This document shows positions 8,057-15,899 of a stretch of 62,254 nucleotides of DNA, in pieces. Under the pieces are notes generated by a model. That model worked only from the letters and a program-made list of their open reading frames with translations. It did not search any database and was not told where the DNA came from. How positions within the stretch are numbered: the stretch's first letter is position 1; the number at the start of each line of letters is the position of its first letter. Position numbers and translations under genes: made by a program. Source of the stretch: Desulfurococcales archaeon (lineage in GTDB: Archaea > Thermoproteota > Thermoprotei_A > Sulfolobales > WAQK01); assembly GCA_027083135.1 (NCBI GenBank), contig JALWQH010000024.1, forward strand, positions 1 to 62,254. Direction: 5' to 3'.

Positions 8057-10088
8057 ACAGGTAGCCTGCCACCTCTCTAATCCACCTACCAGCCAGGGAC
8101 ATGCGGCTAATCATCCTAGCATACCTTACTCCCCTGATCCCTGCTCTACGCATCCATTCAGCCTCAGCCTTCCTCAATTCTCTGAGAGCCTTGGAGTGAT
8201 GCTGGCAGAAGCCGTATATATTGTCAGGGCTGGACTCCTTTCCACATATAGGGCATTTCCTCACGGGTTTTATGAGCCCTAGGCTCTTGCCCAGCTGTAC
8301 TCCTGCCTCCCCCATCCGGGGCTTAAAGGCCTCTATCAGGCTTGTAAGCACGCTTTTAGCCTCGCCGAGCACCTTCTCTCTGCTTACCTCCCCTTTCTTT
8401 ATCTGTTCCATGTATTCTTCAAACCTCCTCGTAAGATCGACTTCCACGAGGTCGGGGAAGAACTCCTTTAGAAACCCATAGACATTTATGCCTAGATCAG
8501 TTGACTCCACTGCGCCTCTAGGCCCAGTGGACAAGTATTTCCTCTCAAACAAGATCTCAGTTATCCTGGCCCTAGTGGCTTCCGTCCCTATTCCAACATT
8601 CTCCATCCATTTAACTAGCGAGGCTTTAGTGTAGGCTTGGGGAGGCTTAGTATACGTCATCGATATGCCCAGCTTCCTTATCTTCACCTCATCTCCTATC
8701 CTAAGCCTAGGAATAACCTTCTCCCTATGCTTCTTAAAATAATAGTATCTCCTCCAACCCTCCTCTACTATTCTTAGCCCTGATAACCTGAACCTCATTC
8801 CCGCTGCATTAAAGATCACTGTCTCCCTTAGATATACGTGAGGCTTGGAGAATGCAGCCATAAAGCGCCTGACTATTAGGTCATATATCCTCCACTCATC
8901 CCTGCCCAGCTTGCCTGGCTTCCTGCCTGTAGGATATATTGCAGGGTGGGCTGGATCATCCTTGCGTCCCTGCCTAGGCTTAAGCTTCCCCCCAGTCTCC
9001 TCTAGCAGTGTGTCTATGAGTCTTCCATAATCATTTATCTCCTTAAGTCTCCCTAGAATTCCAGCGTAATTCAGGGTGGATGGGAGTTTCTGGCTGTTTG
9101 TCCTAGGATAGCTTATAAGCGCGTTCAAGTAGAGTTGCTCTGCAATGCGCTGCGTCTTATAGGGGCTGAGCCCATAGATCCTACTTGCCTCCATTTGAAG
9201 ATCTCCTAGATTAAAGGCTGGTGGAGGCTGCTCCAGCATCCTCCTCGATGATGCATCTACAACTCTTAGTGTGCCTGCCTTTCTCAGCGCTGATCTAGCC
9301 TTCTCGGCTTCCCCGCGGGTCTCGAAGACCCCGCCCATATATTCGAGGCTATATGCCTTGCCATCAATCTCTACTTGTACTTTGAGGGTGAAGAGTGGGA
9401 GGGGCACGAATAATCTCCTCTGCATGTCTCTCTCAACCGCTGCGGCCAGTGTTGGGGACTGAACCCTGCCTGCGCTGAGAACCCTCCACTGGCCTGTCGC
9501 CCTCCTCAGGGACAGCATTAATGCTCTACTCACATTTATGCCCCACAGCCAGTCGAGCTCATGTCTGCATCTACCAGCTTCAACCATTCTTAGGTCGATT
9601 TCTCCAACCCTCCTGTATGCCTCTACAAGCTCCTCTTCTGTGAGGCTGGAGAACTTCATCCTGTATGCTTTTCGCGGCTCTCCGAAGGCCTCTATGATCA
9701 TGTAGCCTATGAGTGAGCCCTCAATATCATAGTCGCATGCATTTATGTAGGCTGAAGCCCTGCCGGCAAGCATTCTCAGCGTGTCGTAGAACTTCCTAAT
9801 ATGCTGTGACTTCTTCTCAACCTCGAATCTGGGAGCCCATTCATACGTGAAAATGGGGAACCCTTTACCTAGAGGCCTTATGCCGAAGAGATGCCCTGCA
9901 GCTGAGCCTATAACTATGCCTCCATTCTCGGCTTGAAGTATCCAGTAGGGGACACCATTATACGTGCATTTCGATGCTCTCCTACCGCCTAGCGCTAATG
10001 CTATTCTAGCAGCGGCTTTAGGCTTCTCAGCCACTATGAGCGTGTATGTGTCAGGCAGCCTACACTTCCCTGTCAAGATCCTCCTCAT
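8040..10088 (-). CDS. topA: DNA topoisomerase I (type IA)
   Basis: Relaxes negatively supercoiled DNA through a 5'-phosphotyrosine. The Toprim domain opens the protein (LIVAEKPKAA, then NACDYDIEG with the metal-binding acids), and the active-site tyrosine lies in LISYPRTNSQKLP at about residue 325. The C terminus has a zinc-like CPICG...C..H cluster. 682 aa, no reverse-gyrase helicase part. The ATG at 10088 is used; the TTG four codons on, preceded by GAGGAGG, is an equally good start. It follows the M50 protease by 6 bases in the rpoK operon. Confidence 0.93.
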   Translation of the reverse strand: MRRILTGKCRLPDTYTLIVAEKPKAAARIALALGGRRASKCTYNGVPYWILQAENGGIVIGSAAGHLFGIRPLGKGFPIFTYEWAPRFEVEKKSQHIRKFYDTLRMLAGRASAYINACDYDIEGSLIGYMIIEAFGEPRKAYRMKFSSLTEEELVEAYRRVGEIDLRMVEAGRCRHELDWLWGINVSRALMLSLRRATGQWRVLSAGRVQSPTLAAAVERDMQRRLFVPLPLFTLKVQVEIDGKAYSLEYMGGVFETRGEAEKARSALRKAGTLRVVDASSRRMLEQPPPAFNLGDLQMEASRIYGLSPYKTQRIAEQLYLNALISYPRTNSQKLPSTLNYAGILGRLKEINDYGRLIDTLLEETGGKLKPRQGRKDDPAHPAIYPTGRKPGKLGRDEWRIYDLIVRRFMAAFSKPHVYLRETVIFNAAGMRFRLSGLRIVEEGWRRYYYFKKHREKVIPRLRIGDEVKIRKLGISMTYTKPPQAYTKASLVKWMENVGIGTEATRARITEILFERKYLSTGPRGAVESTDLGINVYGFLKEFFPDLVEVDLTRRFEEYMEQIKKGEVSREKVLGEAKSVLTSLIEAFKPRMGEAGVQLGKSLGLIKPVRKCPICGKESSPDNIYGFCQHHSKALRELRKAEAEWMRRAGIRGVRYARMISRMSLAGRWIREVAGYLSSRGT

Positions 10089-10094
10089 CCTCTG

Positions 10095-11189
10095 CTAGTG
10101 GCTTGGGACAGGTATGGTTAACACTAGGATAATCATGTATATGGTGAATGCCAGCCACGCCTTATATGTTGGCCTTGAAAACACGTTCATGCTGCCTGGA
10201 TGCCTGCCTCCCCCCATGCCTGCTAGGAGCAGGGCTATGATCGCGAAGAATAGGAGCACAGGCATGAATTTGGAGAGAAGTATCATGAGGAGCACTACTA
10301 GGAAGCCTATCTTACGGTGAGCCTCCATGCTTGTTACAGAGCGTAGAACATGGCCTCCGTCAAGCTGCCCTATGGGCAGGAGGTTTAGAAACGTGACGAA
10401 GAACACTATGAATCCGGCGAATGCTACTGGATGCATAACCATATAGTAGTTTCCCCTTGGAGCCATGAGCGATGTTAGGAGGGTGAAGACTAGGGGAGCG
10501 AAGCCTAGCGTGGATGCCTGCCCTGATCTAATCATCTCCATCATCTTCTCAGCAGGGATCCATGAGGAGAGATGTATGCCGAGTATGGTTATGGGGACTG
10601 CGGCTATGAATCCTGATAGAGGGCCTGCTAGCCCAATATATGCCAGCTCATCTAGGCTGGGTGGGAGAGACTTCATGCTTATCAATGCTCCAAAAGTCCC
10701 TATGAATCCGAAGCGCGGTGGAGGTGCTGGTATGAAGTATGGTAGGCTTACGGGGACACCTGCCCTCCTAGACACAAGCCAGTGTCCCATTTCATGTAGG
10801 AATAGGGCCCCCATGAATAGAACCGTGAATAATATTATATCCCACGCCATGCCCTGCAGGGTCATCCGGTAGCCGCTGCTGCTTCTAAAGGAGTATGAGA
10901 GATCATACCCTGTAGCTGCAACTGTCGCCACGGTTATTGCGGAGAGTATTATGGGGAGAAATCTGCGTGAAGACTTGCTTACAGGTATTAATCTGACTAC
11001 GGGTAACCCTTCCTCACTGTAGAGGAGGGGAGTATAGCCTGAGGCTGATAGCCTGCGGTAAAGCATTCTAAACGAGGCGTCGAGATCATTCGCCTCTGGA
11101 TCAATGTATACAACTATTGTTCCCCCCTCCTCCCTGTAGCCCTGGACCTTGAAGAACTCTTCTACAAGGCCTACTGCTTCAGGCTCCAT
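10095..11189 (-). CDS. Site-2-protease family membrane metalloprotease (M50)
   Basis: Intramembrane zinc protease. A soluble N-terminal domain of about 75 residues precedes a membrane core with HEMGH (zinc ligands and catalytic Glu, about residue 130) and the third ligand in QLDGGH near residue 280. About six hydrophobic segments follow, ending at the membrane. Substrates are unknown; in other organisms such enzymes release membrane-bound regulators. It overlaps rpoK by 19 bases and precedes topA by 6 bases, so all three are one transcription unit. Confidence 0.9.
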   Translation of the reverse strand: MEPEAVGLVEEFFKVQGYREEGGTIVVYIDPEANDLDASFRMLYRRLSASGYTPLLYSEEGLPVVRLIPVSKSSRRFLPIILSAITVATVAATGYDLSYSFRSSSGYRMTLQGMAWDIILFTVLFMGALFLHEMGHWLVSRRAGVPVSLPYFIPAPPPRFGFIGTFGALISMKSLPPSLDELAYIGLAGPLSGFIAAVPITILGIHLSSWIPAEKMMEMIRSGQASTLGFAPLVFTLLTSLMAPRGNYYMVMHPVAFAGFIVFFVTFLNLLPIGQLDGGHVLRSVTSMEAHRKIGFLVVLLMILLSKFMPVLLFFAIIALLLAGMGGGRHPGSMNVFSRPTYKAWLAFTIYMIILVLTIPVPSH

Positions 11190-11476
11190 CTATAGATCTC
11201 CCTTTCGGCTTCAAGTAACCATTTCAAGGGTATTATCTGATGCTCACCGCTTGGCAGCATTCTCTTCACTGTTATGGGAAGGATGCCTAGGCTCAGCTCC
11301 TCTCTAGCAATGCTTAGAGGATCCCTGCGTGACAGCTCTTCTATGGATATGAGTGGCGAGGCACCCATGGAGAGCTGTAGGGCTCTTGCCCCCAGAATCC
11401 TGGCGCGCTCAAACCTGGTGAGCCGGGGAGGCCCTATCTTAATCTTATCAGCATATTCTCCCAAGGCTGTAGACAC
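11171..11476 (-). CDS. rpoK: RNA polymerase subunit K (Rpb6/omega)
   Basis: Small assembly subunit of archaeal RNA polymerase. It contains the Rpb6 signature [20 protein letters not shown] followed by PLSIAREEL and GILPITVKR. 101 aa with a short N-terminal extension. The GTG at 11476 is used; its ribosome-binding site is weak, and with a TATA box GGTTTAAAG at 11517-11525 the transcript is nearly leaderless (about 20 bases). First gene of rpoK - M50 protease - topA. Confidence 0.93.
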   Translation of the reverse strand: MSTALGEYADKIKIGPPRLTRFERARILGARALQLSMGASPLISIEELSRRDPLSIAREELSLGILPITVKRMLPSGEHQIIPLKWLLEAEREIYRWSLKQ

Positions 11477-11515
11477 CCTTGCGTATCAGTGCTACAGGGG
11501 TGTTCTAGGCTTATA

Positions 11516-11526
11516 GTCTTTAAACC
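11516..11526 (-). promoter_or_regulatory. rpoK promoter TATA box
   Basis: GGTTTAAAG on the minus strand (11517-11525), about 40 bases before the rpoK GTG. It fits the archaeal TATA consensus and would give a leader of roughly 15-20 bases. The thermosome gene ends 50 bases further upstream on the same strand. Confidence 0.5.
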
Positions 11527-11540
11527 TTTACCTTCACTAT

Positions 11541-11576
11541 AGGATGGAGGCCCATTAAATATTGTTAAAAAACTGT
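11541..11576 (-). terminator. Thermosome terminator (T tracts)
   Basis: Directly after the thermosome TAA the minus strand reads ACAGTTTTTTAAC and then AATATTTAATG. An uninterrupted T6 (11567-11572) plus a second T run without a hairpin is the usual archaeal intrinsic terminator, and it isolates the highly expressed chaperonin gene from rpoK. Confidence 0.6.
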
Positions 11577-13241
11577 TTAGAAGCCTTTAAACTGTTCTCC
11601 CTGGAAGCCTCCTTCCTCTCCGCCTTTCTCCTTCTCCTTGCCTGTCCTCTTCGGCGGTGCGGCTGCTATAACGTCGTCTATCTTCAGTATGGTTGCTGCG
11701 GCTTCCGCCGCGCTCTTAATGGTCTGCTTCTTAACTATCACTGGCTCCAGCACGTTTATAGTGCTTATATCTTCTATTACCTTTCCGCCGAGCACATCTA
11801 TGCCTGCATTAACCTTGCCCTCCGTATGCATGTTTCTCAGCTGCATTAGGGCGTCAAGCGGGTCTAGTCCAGCTGTCTCAGCAAGGATCATCGGTATTTC
11901 CTCCAGGGCATCTGCGAAGGCCTCTATGGCTAGCTGCTCCTTTCCTCCCACATTTCTAGCATATTCTCTGAGCCTCAGGGCAAGCTCAACCTCGGCTGCC
12001 CCTCCGCCGGCCACGATCTTAGGCTCCCGCATAACGTTTCTAAGCACGTGTAGGGCATCGTTTATGCTTCTCTCAGCCTCGTCTAGAACCATGTCGTTTG
12101 CTCCTCTAAGCAGTATGGAGACTGCCTTGGGGTTCTTGCATCCCTCTATGAACACCATCTTATCGTTGCCGACCTTCCTCTCCTCGACGAGCTCAGCATA
12201 GCCTAGATCATTCTCATTCAGGTCTTTTATACTGCTGACTATTCTGCCTCCAGTAGCGTATTCGAGTTTCTCCATGTCGCTTCTCTTCACTCTTCTGACT
12301 GCTAGTATTCCCTTCTTGGCTAGGAAGTGCTGGGCCACGTCGTCTATGCCCTTCTGACATATAACGACATTAGCCCCAACACTAGCAATCTTCTCAACCA
12401 TTTCTTTAAGGATCTTTGTCTCCTCGTCTAGGAACATCCTTATCTGCTCTGGGCTGGTTATGTTTATCTTCGCTGTTATTTCAGGCTTCTCTACTTCTAG
12501 TGGTGTGTCTAGTAGTGCTATCCTAGCCTTCTCTATCCTCTTAGGCATGCCTGGATGAACAACCTCCTTGTCCAGCACTATGCCTTCGATCAGTAGGCTG
12601 TCGTTGAGGCTTCCACCCTTCTTCTTCTCTATCTTCACATTGCTTATCCTCACATTGAAGGTTCCGTCTCCTCTAGGCTCAGCTACTCTGCGCGCGGCTT
12701 CCACTACCATGCTGACGATCTTCTCCCTTGTATCGCCGCTGCCTATGTACTTGCTAGCTATGCTTGTTGAGGCTAGTCTCTTAAGGGTCTCCTCATCGTT
12801 GGGGTCAATCTTAACAGCTATTTCGTCGAGATATTTGAGCGCTTCATCCATGGCTTTCTTATATCCCTCGATAATGATTGTTGGGTGGATGTTCTGGTCC
12901 AACAGGGCTTCAGCCTTCTCTAGGAGGGTGCCTGCAAGCACTACGGCCGAGGTTGTGCCGTCGCCCACCTCTGCATCCTGGGCCTTAGCAGCCTCTACTA
13001 GAAGCTTGGCTGCGGGGTGCTGGACCTCCATCTCCTTCACTATGGTTACACCGTCATTGGTAACCGTCACGTCTCCAAAGCTGTCTACAAGCATCTTGTC
13101 CAGGCCTCTTGGACCGAGGCTTGTCTTAAGGACCTCTGCTAGAACCCTTGCTGCAAGTATGTTGGTCCTCATAGCGTCTCTTCCAGTTGTCCTCTGGGTG
13201 CCCTCCTTGAGCACCAATACGGGTACTCCATACAGCGACAT
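11577..13241 (-). CDS. ths: Thermosome subunit (group II chaperonin)
   Basis: ATP-driven folding chaperone forming double rings. The nucleotide-binding motifs [11 protein letters not shown] and [12 protein letters not shown] are intact, [10 protein letters not shown] marks the third conserved region, and the C terminus is charged and glycine-rich ([14 protein letters not shown]). 554 aa, full length. Whether it is the alpha or beta type cannot be settled by eye. The ATG has an ideal GGAGGTGA 7 bases upstream and a strong TATA box, consistent with very high expression. Divergent from the TtuA-like gene. Confidence 0.96.
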   Translation of the reverse strand: MSLYGVPVLVLKEGTQRTTGRDAMRTNILAARVLAEVLKTSLGPRGLDKMLVDSFGDVTVTNDGVTIVKEMEVQHPAAKLLVEAAKAQDAEVGDGTTSAVVLAGTLLEKAEALLDQNIHPTIIIEGYKKAMDEALKYLDEIAVKIDPNDEETLKRLASTSIASKYIGSGDTREKIVSMVVEAARRVAEPRGDGTFNVRISNVKIEKKKGGSLNDSLLIEGIVLDKEVVHPGMPKRIEKARIALLDTPLEVEKPEITAKINITSPEQIRMFLDEETKILKEMVEKIASVGANVVICQKGIDDVAQHFLAKKGILAVRRVKRSDMEKLEYATGGRIVSSIKDLNENDLGYAELVEERKVGNDKMVFIEGCKNPKAVSILLRGANDMVLDEAERSINDALHVLRNVMREPKIVAGGGAAEVELALRLREYARNVGGKEQLAIEAFADALEEIPMILAETAGLDPLDALMQLRNMHTEGKVNAGIDVLGGKVIEDISTINVLEPVIVKKQTIKSAAEAAATILKIDDVIAAAPPKRTGKEKEKGGEEGGFQGEQFKGF

Positions 13242-13284
13242 CTAGGCTCACCTCCAGTATCAACGAGCCGAGATGCATTTGAAA

Positions 13285-13305
13285 AACACTTCTATAAATA
13301 CTTTT
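13285..13305. promoter_or_regulatory. Strong, nearly symmetric thermosome promoter
   Basis: The minus strand reads GGAAAAG then TATTTATAGA (TATA box 13291-13300), with a purine-rich BRE upstream, about 50 bases before the thermosome ATG. The plus strand of the same box reads TCTATAAATA and can direct the divergent TtuA-like gene (start 13384), so one element may serve both genes. Confidence 0.65.
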
Positions 13306-13383
13306 CCATCATTCCCACAAGACTATGCTTATAGTGTTTCTATGCGACGCGTCACGCGTAGAGGGATGCGTGGAGGCGGAGAG

Positions 13384-14268
13384 TTGACTGAGCCTACTAT
13401 TATGCGCCGTGAGCGGGGGGCAGTGTATCTTAGGAGGAGTTCGGGTGAACGCCTCTGTCCCAGGTGCCTGGAGCACAGCTTGGTGAGGAAGGCTAAGCGG
13501 ACATTGTCTAGGACTAGGAGCATAGGGCCTCGGGACAGGATACTGATCCCCGTCTTAGAGCCATGGATGGCTAAGTCGGCCGCGCTTCTCAGAATAGTAT
13601 CCATTGTTGAGAAACCCTATCCTTCACGGCTGCTCGTAGTTCTGGATGAGGCTGGTGTGGAGAGGCTTAACGATATTGAAGGGATGATGGCTAAGCCTGC
13701 ATCATTTTATAGGATTGAGGCTCGAGGCCTGCGGAGCATTGTTGAGGGAGGCTCTCTGCTCCGATGCCTGCGGGTTTTAAGGGCTGTTGTAGTGGAGTCT
13801 GCCCGCAGGCTGGGGGCAGGGTTGGTGATGATGCCTCCTGCGAGGGATTTCTTCGTTGTCTTGATGTTGTCCTCGATGCTTAGGGGTTATGTGGGTGGAA
13901 TGATGGAGCATAGGAGCATGGTTGAGGTTGGCGGCGTACGGGTGGCTTATCCCCTCTACGATGTGGAGTGCGAGGATATTGCCATGTACCAGCATGTCAT
14001 AGGGGTTGATGAGTGGGTGTCTGGGGATGCTGGATGCATGGATAGGCTTGACGAGCAGGTTGCATTCATGGTGGCTGAGCTTGCTGGGAGGGGGAGGGAG
14101 CTATTATTCTCAGCTCAGAATACTTTGAGGCTGCTTAGACGTGTGGGCGGAGGACTTGTTAAGTGTCCCTACTGTGGAGGCCTTGGGGAGAAGTCTCCCT
14201 GCAGGATTTGCAGGGAGGCTGGAGTGGAGGAGATTATTAGATCCTTAAGGGTAAGCCCATTGACTTGA
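13384..14268 (+). CDS. TtuA/Ncs6-like protein with degenerate PP-loop
   Basis: 294 aa with the layout of tRNA 2-thiolation proteins: an N-terminal CPRC cluster with LEH, a Rossmann-like core, and a C-terminal CPYCGG...C.IC zinc cluster. In real TtuA/Ncs6 the core starts with the ATP motif SGGKDS; here the matching place reads PVLEPWMAKSAALL and the motif is gone. The later GHNLDDEAQT motif is likewise reduced to PPARDFFVVL, and the two-cysteine catalytic stretch is lost. It therefore probably no longer adenylates tRNA and may be a structural or regulatory paralogue (inference). TTG at 13384 is chosen for GGAGG 7 bases upstream; the frame is open back to 13273. Confidence 0.65.
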   Translation: MTEPTIMRRERGAVYLRRSSGERLCPRCLEHSLVRKAKRTLSRTRSIGPRDRILIPVLEPWMAKSAALLRIVSIVEKPYPSRLLVVLDEAGVERLNDIEGMMAKPASFYRIEARGLRSIVEGGSLLRCLRVLRAVVVESARRLGAGLVMMPPARDFFVVLMLSSMLRGYVGGMMEHRSMVEVGGVRVAYPLYDVECEDIAMYQHVIGVDEWVSGDAGCMDRLDEQVAFMVAELAGRGRELLFSAQNTLRLLRRVGGGLVKCPYCGGLGEKSPCRICREAGVEEIIRSLRVSPLT

Positions 14269-14602
14269 AAACCTCCCTCATACCCCTCCTAGCAGCAAGT
14301 ATGTCCATTGAATACTGGCCGAAGCATCCCTCCTGGCTCCATATTGCTTTACCTTTATAGTATAATTTAATGTAGGGTAGCTGCTCTACGCCTTCATGCT
14401 CAGCTATGCTTGGAGCCTCATCCACGTCTACCCTGATCTTGAGGACACGGGGGCCCAGCCTCTCACCAAGCTCTTCAACTATCTTGGAGTAGTATCTGCT
14501 GATGGGGTTGTTCTCCGAGTAGAACTCCACTAGGACGAATTCGGCTTGCCGTAGCGTGGAGAGGTATTCGTCCAGGCTGGCGAGCCTATGCATTCCTCCC
14601 AC
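14237..14602 (-). CDS. Thioredoxin-fold protein lacking the CxxC motif
   Basis: 121 aa with a clear thioredoxin pattern: strand VLVEFYS, helix, strand VLKIRVDVDEAPSIAEHEGV, then the cis-proline turn QLPYIKLYYKGK. The position of the WCGPC active site reads SENNPISRYY, so both redox cysteines are missing; the one Cys (EGCFG) is elsewhere. It cannot be a dithiol oxidoreductase and may bind a partner. The gene overlaps the upstream zinc-ribbon gene by 17 bases and its 3' end overlaps the convergent TtuA-like gene by 32 bases. Confidence 0.78.
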   Translation of the reverse strand: MGGMHRLASLDEYLSTLRQAEFVLVEFYSENNPISRYYSKIVEELGERLGPRVLKIRVDVDEAPSIAEHEGVEQLPYIKLYYKGKAIWSQEGCFGQYSMDILAARRGMREVFKSMGLPLRI

Positions 14603-15341
14603 CCTTGGAGTACTCGTCCAGCATCTTCTTCTCCCTGGGTGTTAGCTCAAGTACTACTCCAGGCTCCTCGCGGCGGGCTCTCCGCAGAGGGTATACTCCC
14701 CTCATGGTTACATATACTGCTCCATCAGCGATCATCTCCTCTATCATCTCTCTAGGCATCGTTGATGCCACCATTACTAGGAGGTCATTGAAGCCTAATT
14801 GCCTCTTCGCTTCATCTTCGCTTAAAGTATAGCCGCATATCCTGCATGTGAGGCCTGGATCCACTGCTCGGAACCCGCATTTAGGGCATCTCACCGGGCT
14901 TGTTTTACCATACTTCTCCCAGACTCCTCTAAGCACTGCTACTAGATCATCTCTCCCCCTGGACTCGGCCTCACTGTATAGTCTGCCAATATAGGGTAGG
15001 AGGGCTCTATCACCGTAAGCCACTGCGAATTCGAGCTGCTCCTCACTCAGCTTATCCCTATGTTCAAGCATGTATATTATTATTAGCTGGTAGACTCTGC
15101 TGAGATTCCGTTGGAGGCGTTTTATCAAGGCCTGTATGCTTGGCTTGGAGGCTCCTAGAACCATTGCTACGGGCTCTATTAGGGCTTCCCTCAGCTCCTC
15201 GTCGCTTAGGCCTAGCACACCTATGCCAAGAGCCTCCACGATCTCGTTGAACCCCTTCTCTATTAGGGGTTCGGGTGTGGGGGGCTTCCTCTTCCTCCTG
15301 CTCCTATGCCTGGATACCCCGGCCTTCTTCCTCCCAGCCAT
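14586..15341 (-). CDS. Hypothetical protein with central zinc ribbon
   Basis: About 251 aa. The N terminus is very basic (RSRRKRK), the next 120 residues are helical, and a zinc ribbon CPKCG...CRICG sits near residues 150-170, followed by an alpha/beta tail. No known enzyme motif was found; basic tail plus zinc ribbon suggests nucleic-acid or ribosome binding. ATG at 15341 is chosen since GTGAT precedes it; the GTG at 15350 is the alternative. Middle gene of a minus-strand trio with overlapping or close ends (15377-15694 upstream, thioredoxin-fold gene downstream). Confidence 0.75.
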   Translation of the reverse strand: MAGRKKAGVSRHRSRRKRKPPTPEPLIEKGFNEIVEALGIGVLGLSDEELREALIEPVAMVLGASKPSIQALIKRLQRNLSRVYQLIIIYMLEHRDKLSEEQLEFAVAYGDRALLPYIGRLYSEAESRGRDDLVAVLRGVWEKYGKTSPVRCPKCGFRAVDPGLTCRICGYTLSEDEAKRQLGFNDLLVMVASTMPREMIEEMIADGAVYVTMRGVYPLRRARREEPGVVLELTPREKKMLDEYSKGGRNA

Positions 15342-15376
15342 CTCTATCACAGTTAGGGGAGGGTGAGATAATCATC

Positions 15377-15694
15377 TTAGCGGTCATTCTCCCTGAAGCG
15401 GGGGTAGGCCCTCTGCCTTTTCTGAACATAGGTGCTTACAAGGTAGCTTAGAACTATTTCAAGCTTGCGTGGATGCCTTCTCCTAGTCTTCCTCAACTTA
15501 TCCTCGAATACCTTTAGGCTCGGCTCATCCTTAAACCAGGCTTTAACGAGGTTCCTATAAATATGCTTCAAGATATCCTCGTAGTCATCATCGAAATTTA
15601 TATCGTACTCGTAGTTGACAACCACTTTTTCTATTATGTCTCCAAGATACTCGTCTATTAGCTCTATGGCCTCATCTTCATCCACGTTAGGCAC
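15377..15694 (-). CDS. Hypothetical acidic small protein
   Basis: 105 aa of unknown family. The first half is strongly acidic and aromatic (YEYDINFDDDYEDIL), the second half basic (KTRRRHPRKLE), all apparently helical. No cysteine, no membrane segment. A TATA-like AGATTTATACTG lies about 40 bases upstream on the minus strand (near 15735), so it is probably the first gene of the trio ending with the thioredoxin-fold gene. Confidence 0.65.
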   Translation of the reverse strand: MPNVDEDEAIELIDEYLGDIIEKVVVNYEYDINFDDDYEDILKHIYRNLVKAWFKDEPSLKVFEDKLRKTRRRHPRKLEIVLSYLVSTYVQKRQRAYPRFRENDR

Positions 15695-15794
15695 CTACCC
15701 CTGTTCTCGGCACGTATGCTTAGCCTCCACACAGTATAAATCTTTCCCGCAGCTGTCGGCGTATTACCGGAAGCCTTTAAGATGGGGGGATAAG

Positions 15795-15899
15795 GGTGGT
15801 TTAAAAGGTATTACTTGGATGTTACAGTGGGTTTCAAGGCCGTTTCCCCTAAAAGTGGGTTTTATCCTAATGTATATCCTGCGCTAGTGGTGACCAGCT
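15795..15899 (+). promoter_or_regulatory. nrdJ promoter region with repeated AGTGGGTTT
   Basis: Two TATA candidates precede nrdJ: GGTTTAAAAGG near 15798-15808 and GGGTTTTATCC near 15857-15867. The nonamer AGTGGGTTT occurs twice in direct orientation, 28 bases apart (15826-15834 and 15854-15862); the second copy overlaps the second TATA box, a plausible regulator site. GGTGA at 15889-15893 is the ribosome-binding site, 6 bases from the GTG start. Confidence 0.45.

Noticed and set aside
11638-12201. 187-codon open frame opposite the thermosome
   Set aside because: Shadow frame for the same reasons.
12568-13245. 225-codon open frame opposite the thermosome gene
   Set aside because: Ser/Thr/Leu-rich product typical of the antisense of a highly expressed gene; no RBS and the thermosome is certain.
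13273-13383. N-terminal extension of the TtuA-like frame to 13273
   Set aside because: It would begin inside or before the TATA box and lacks an RBS; TTG 13384 has GGAGG.
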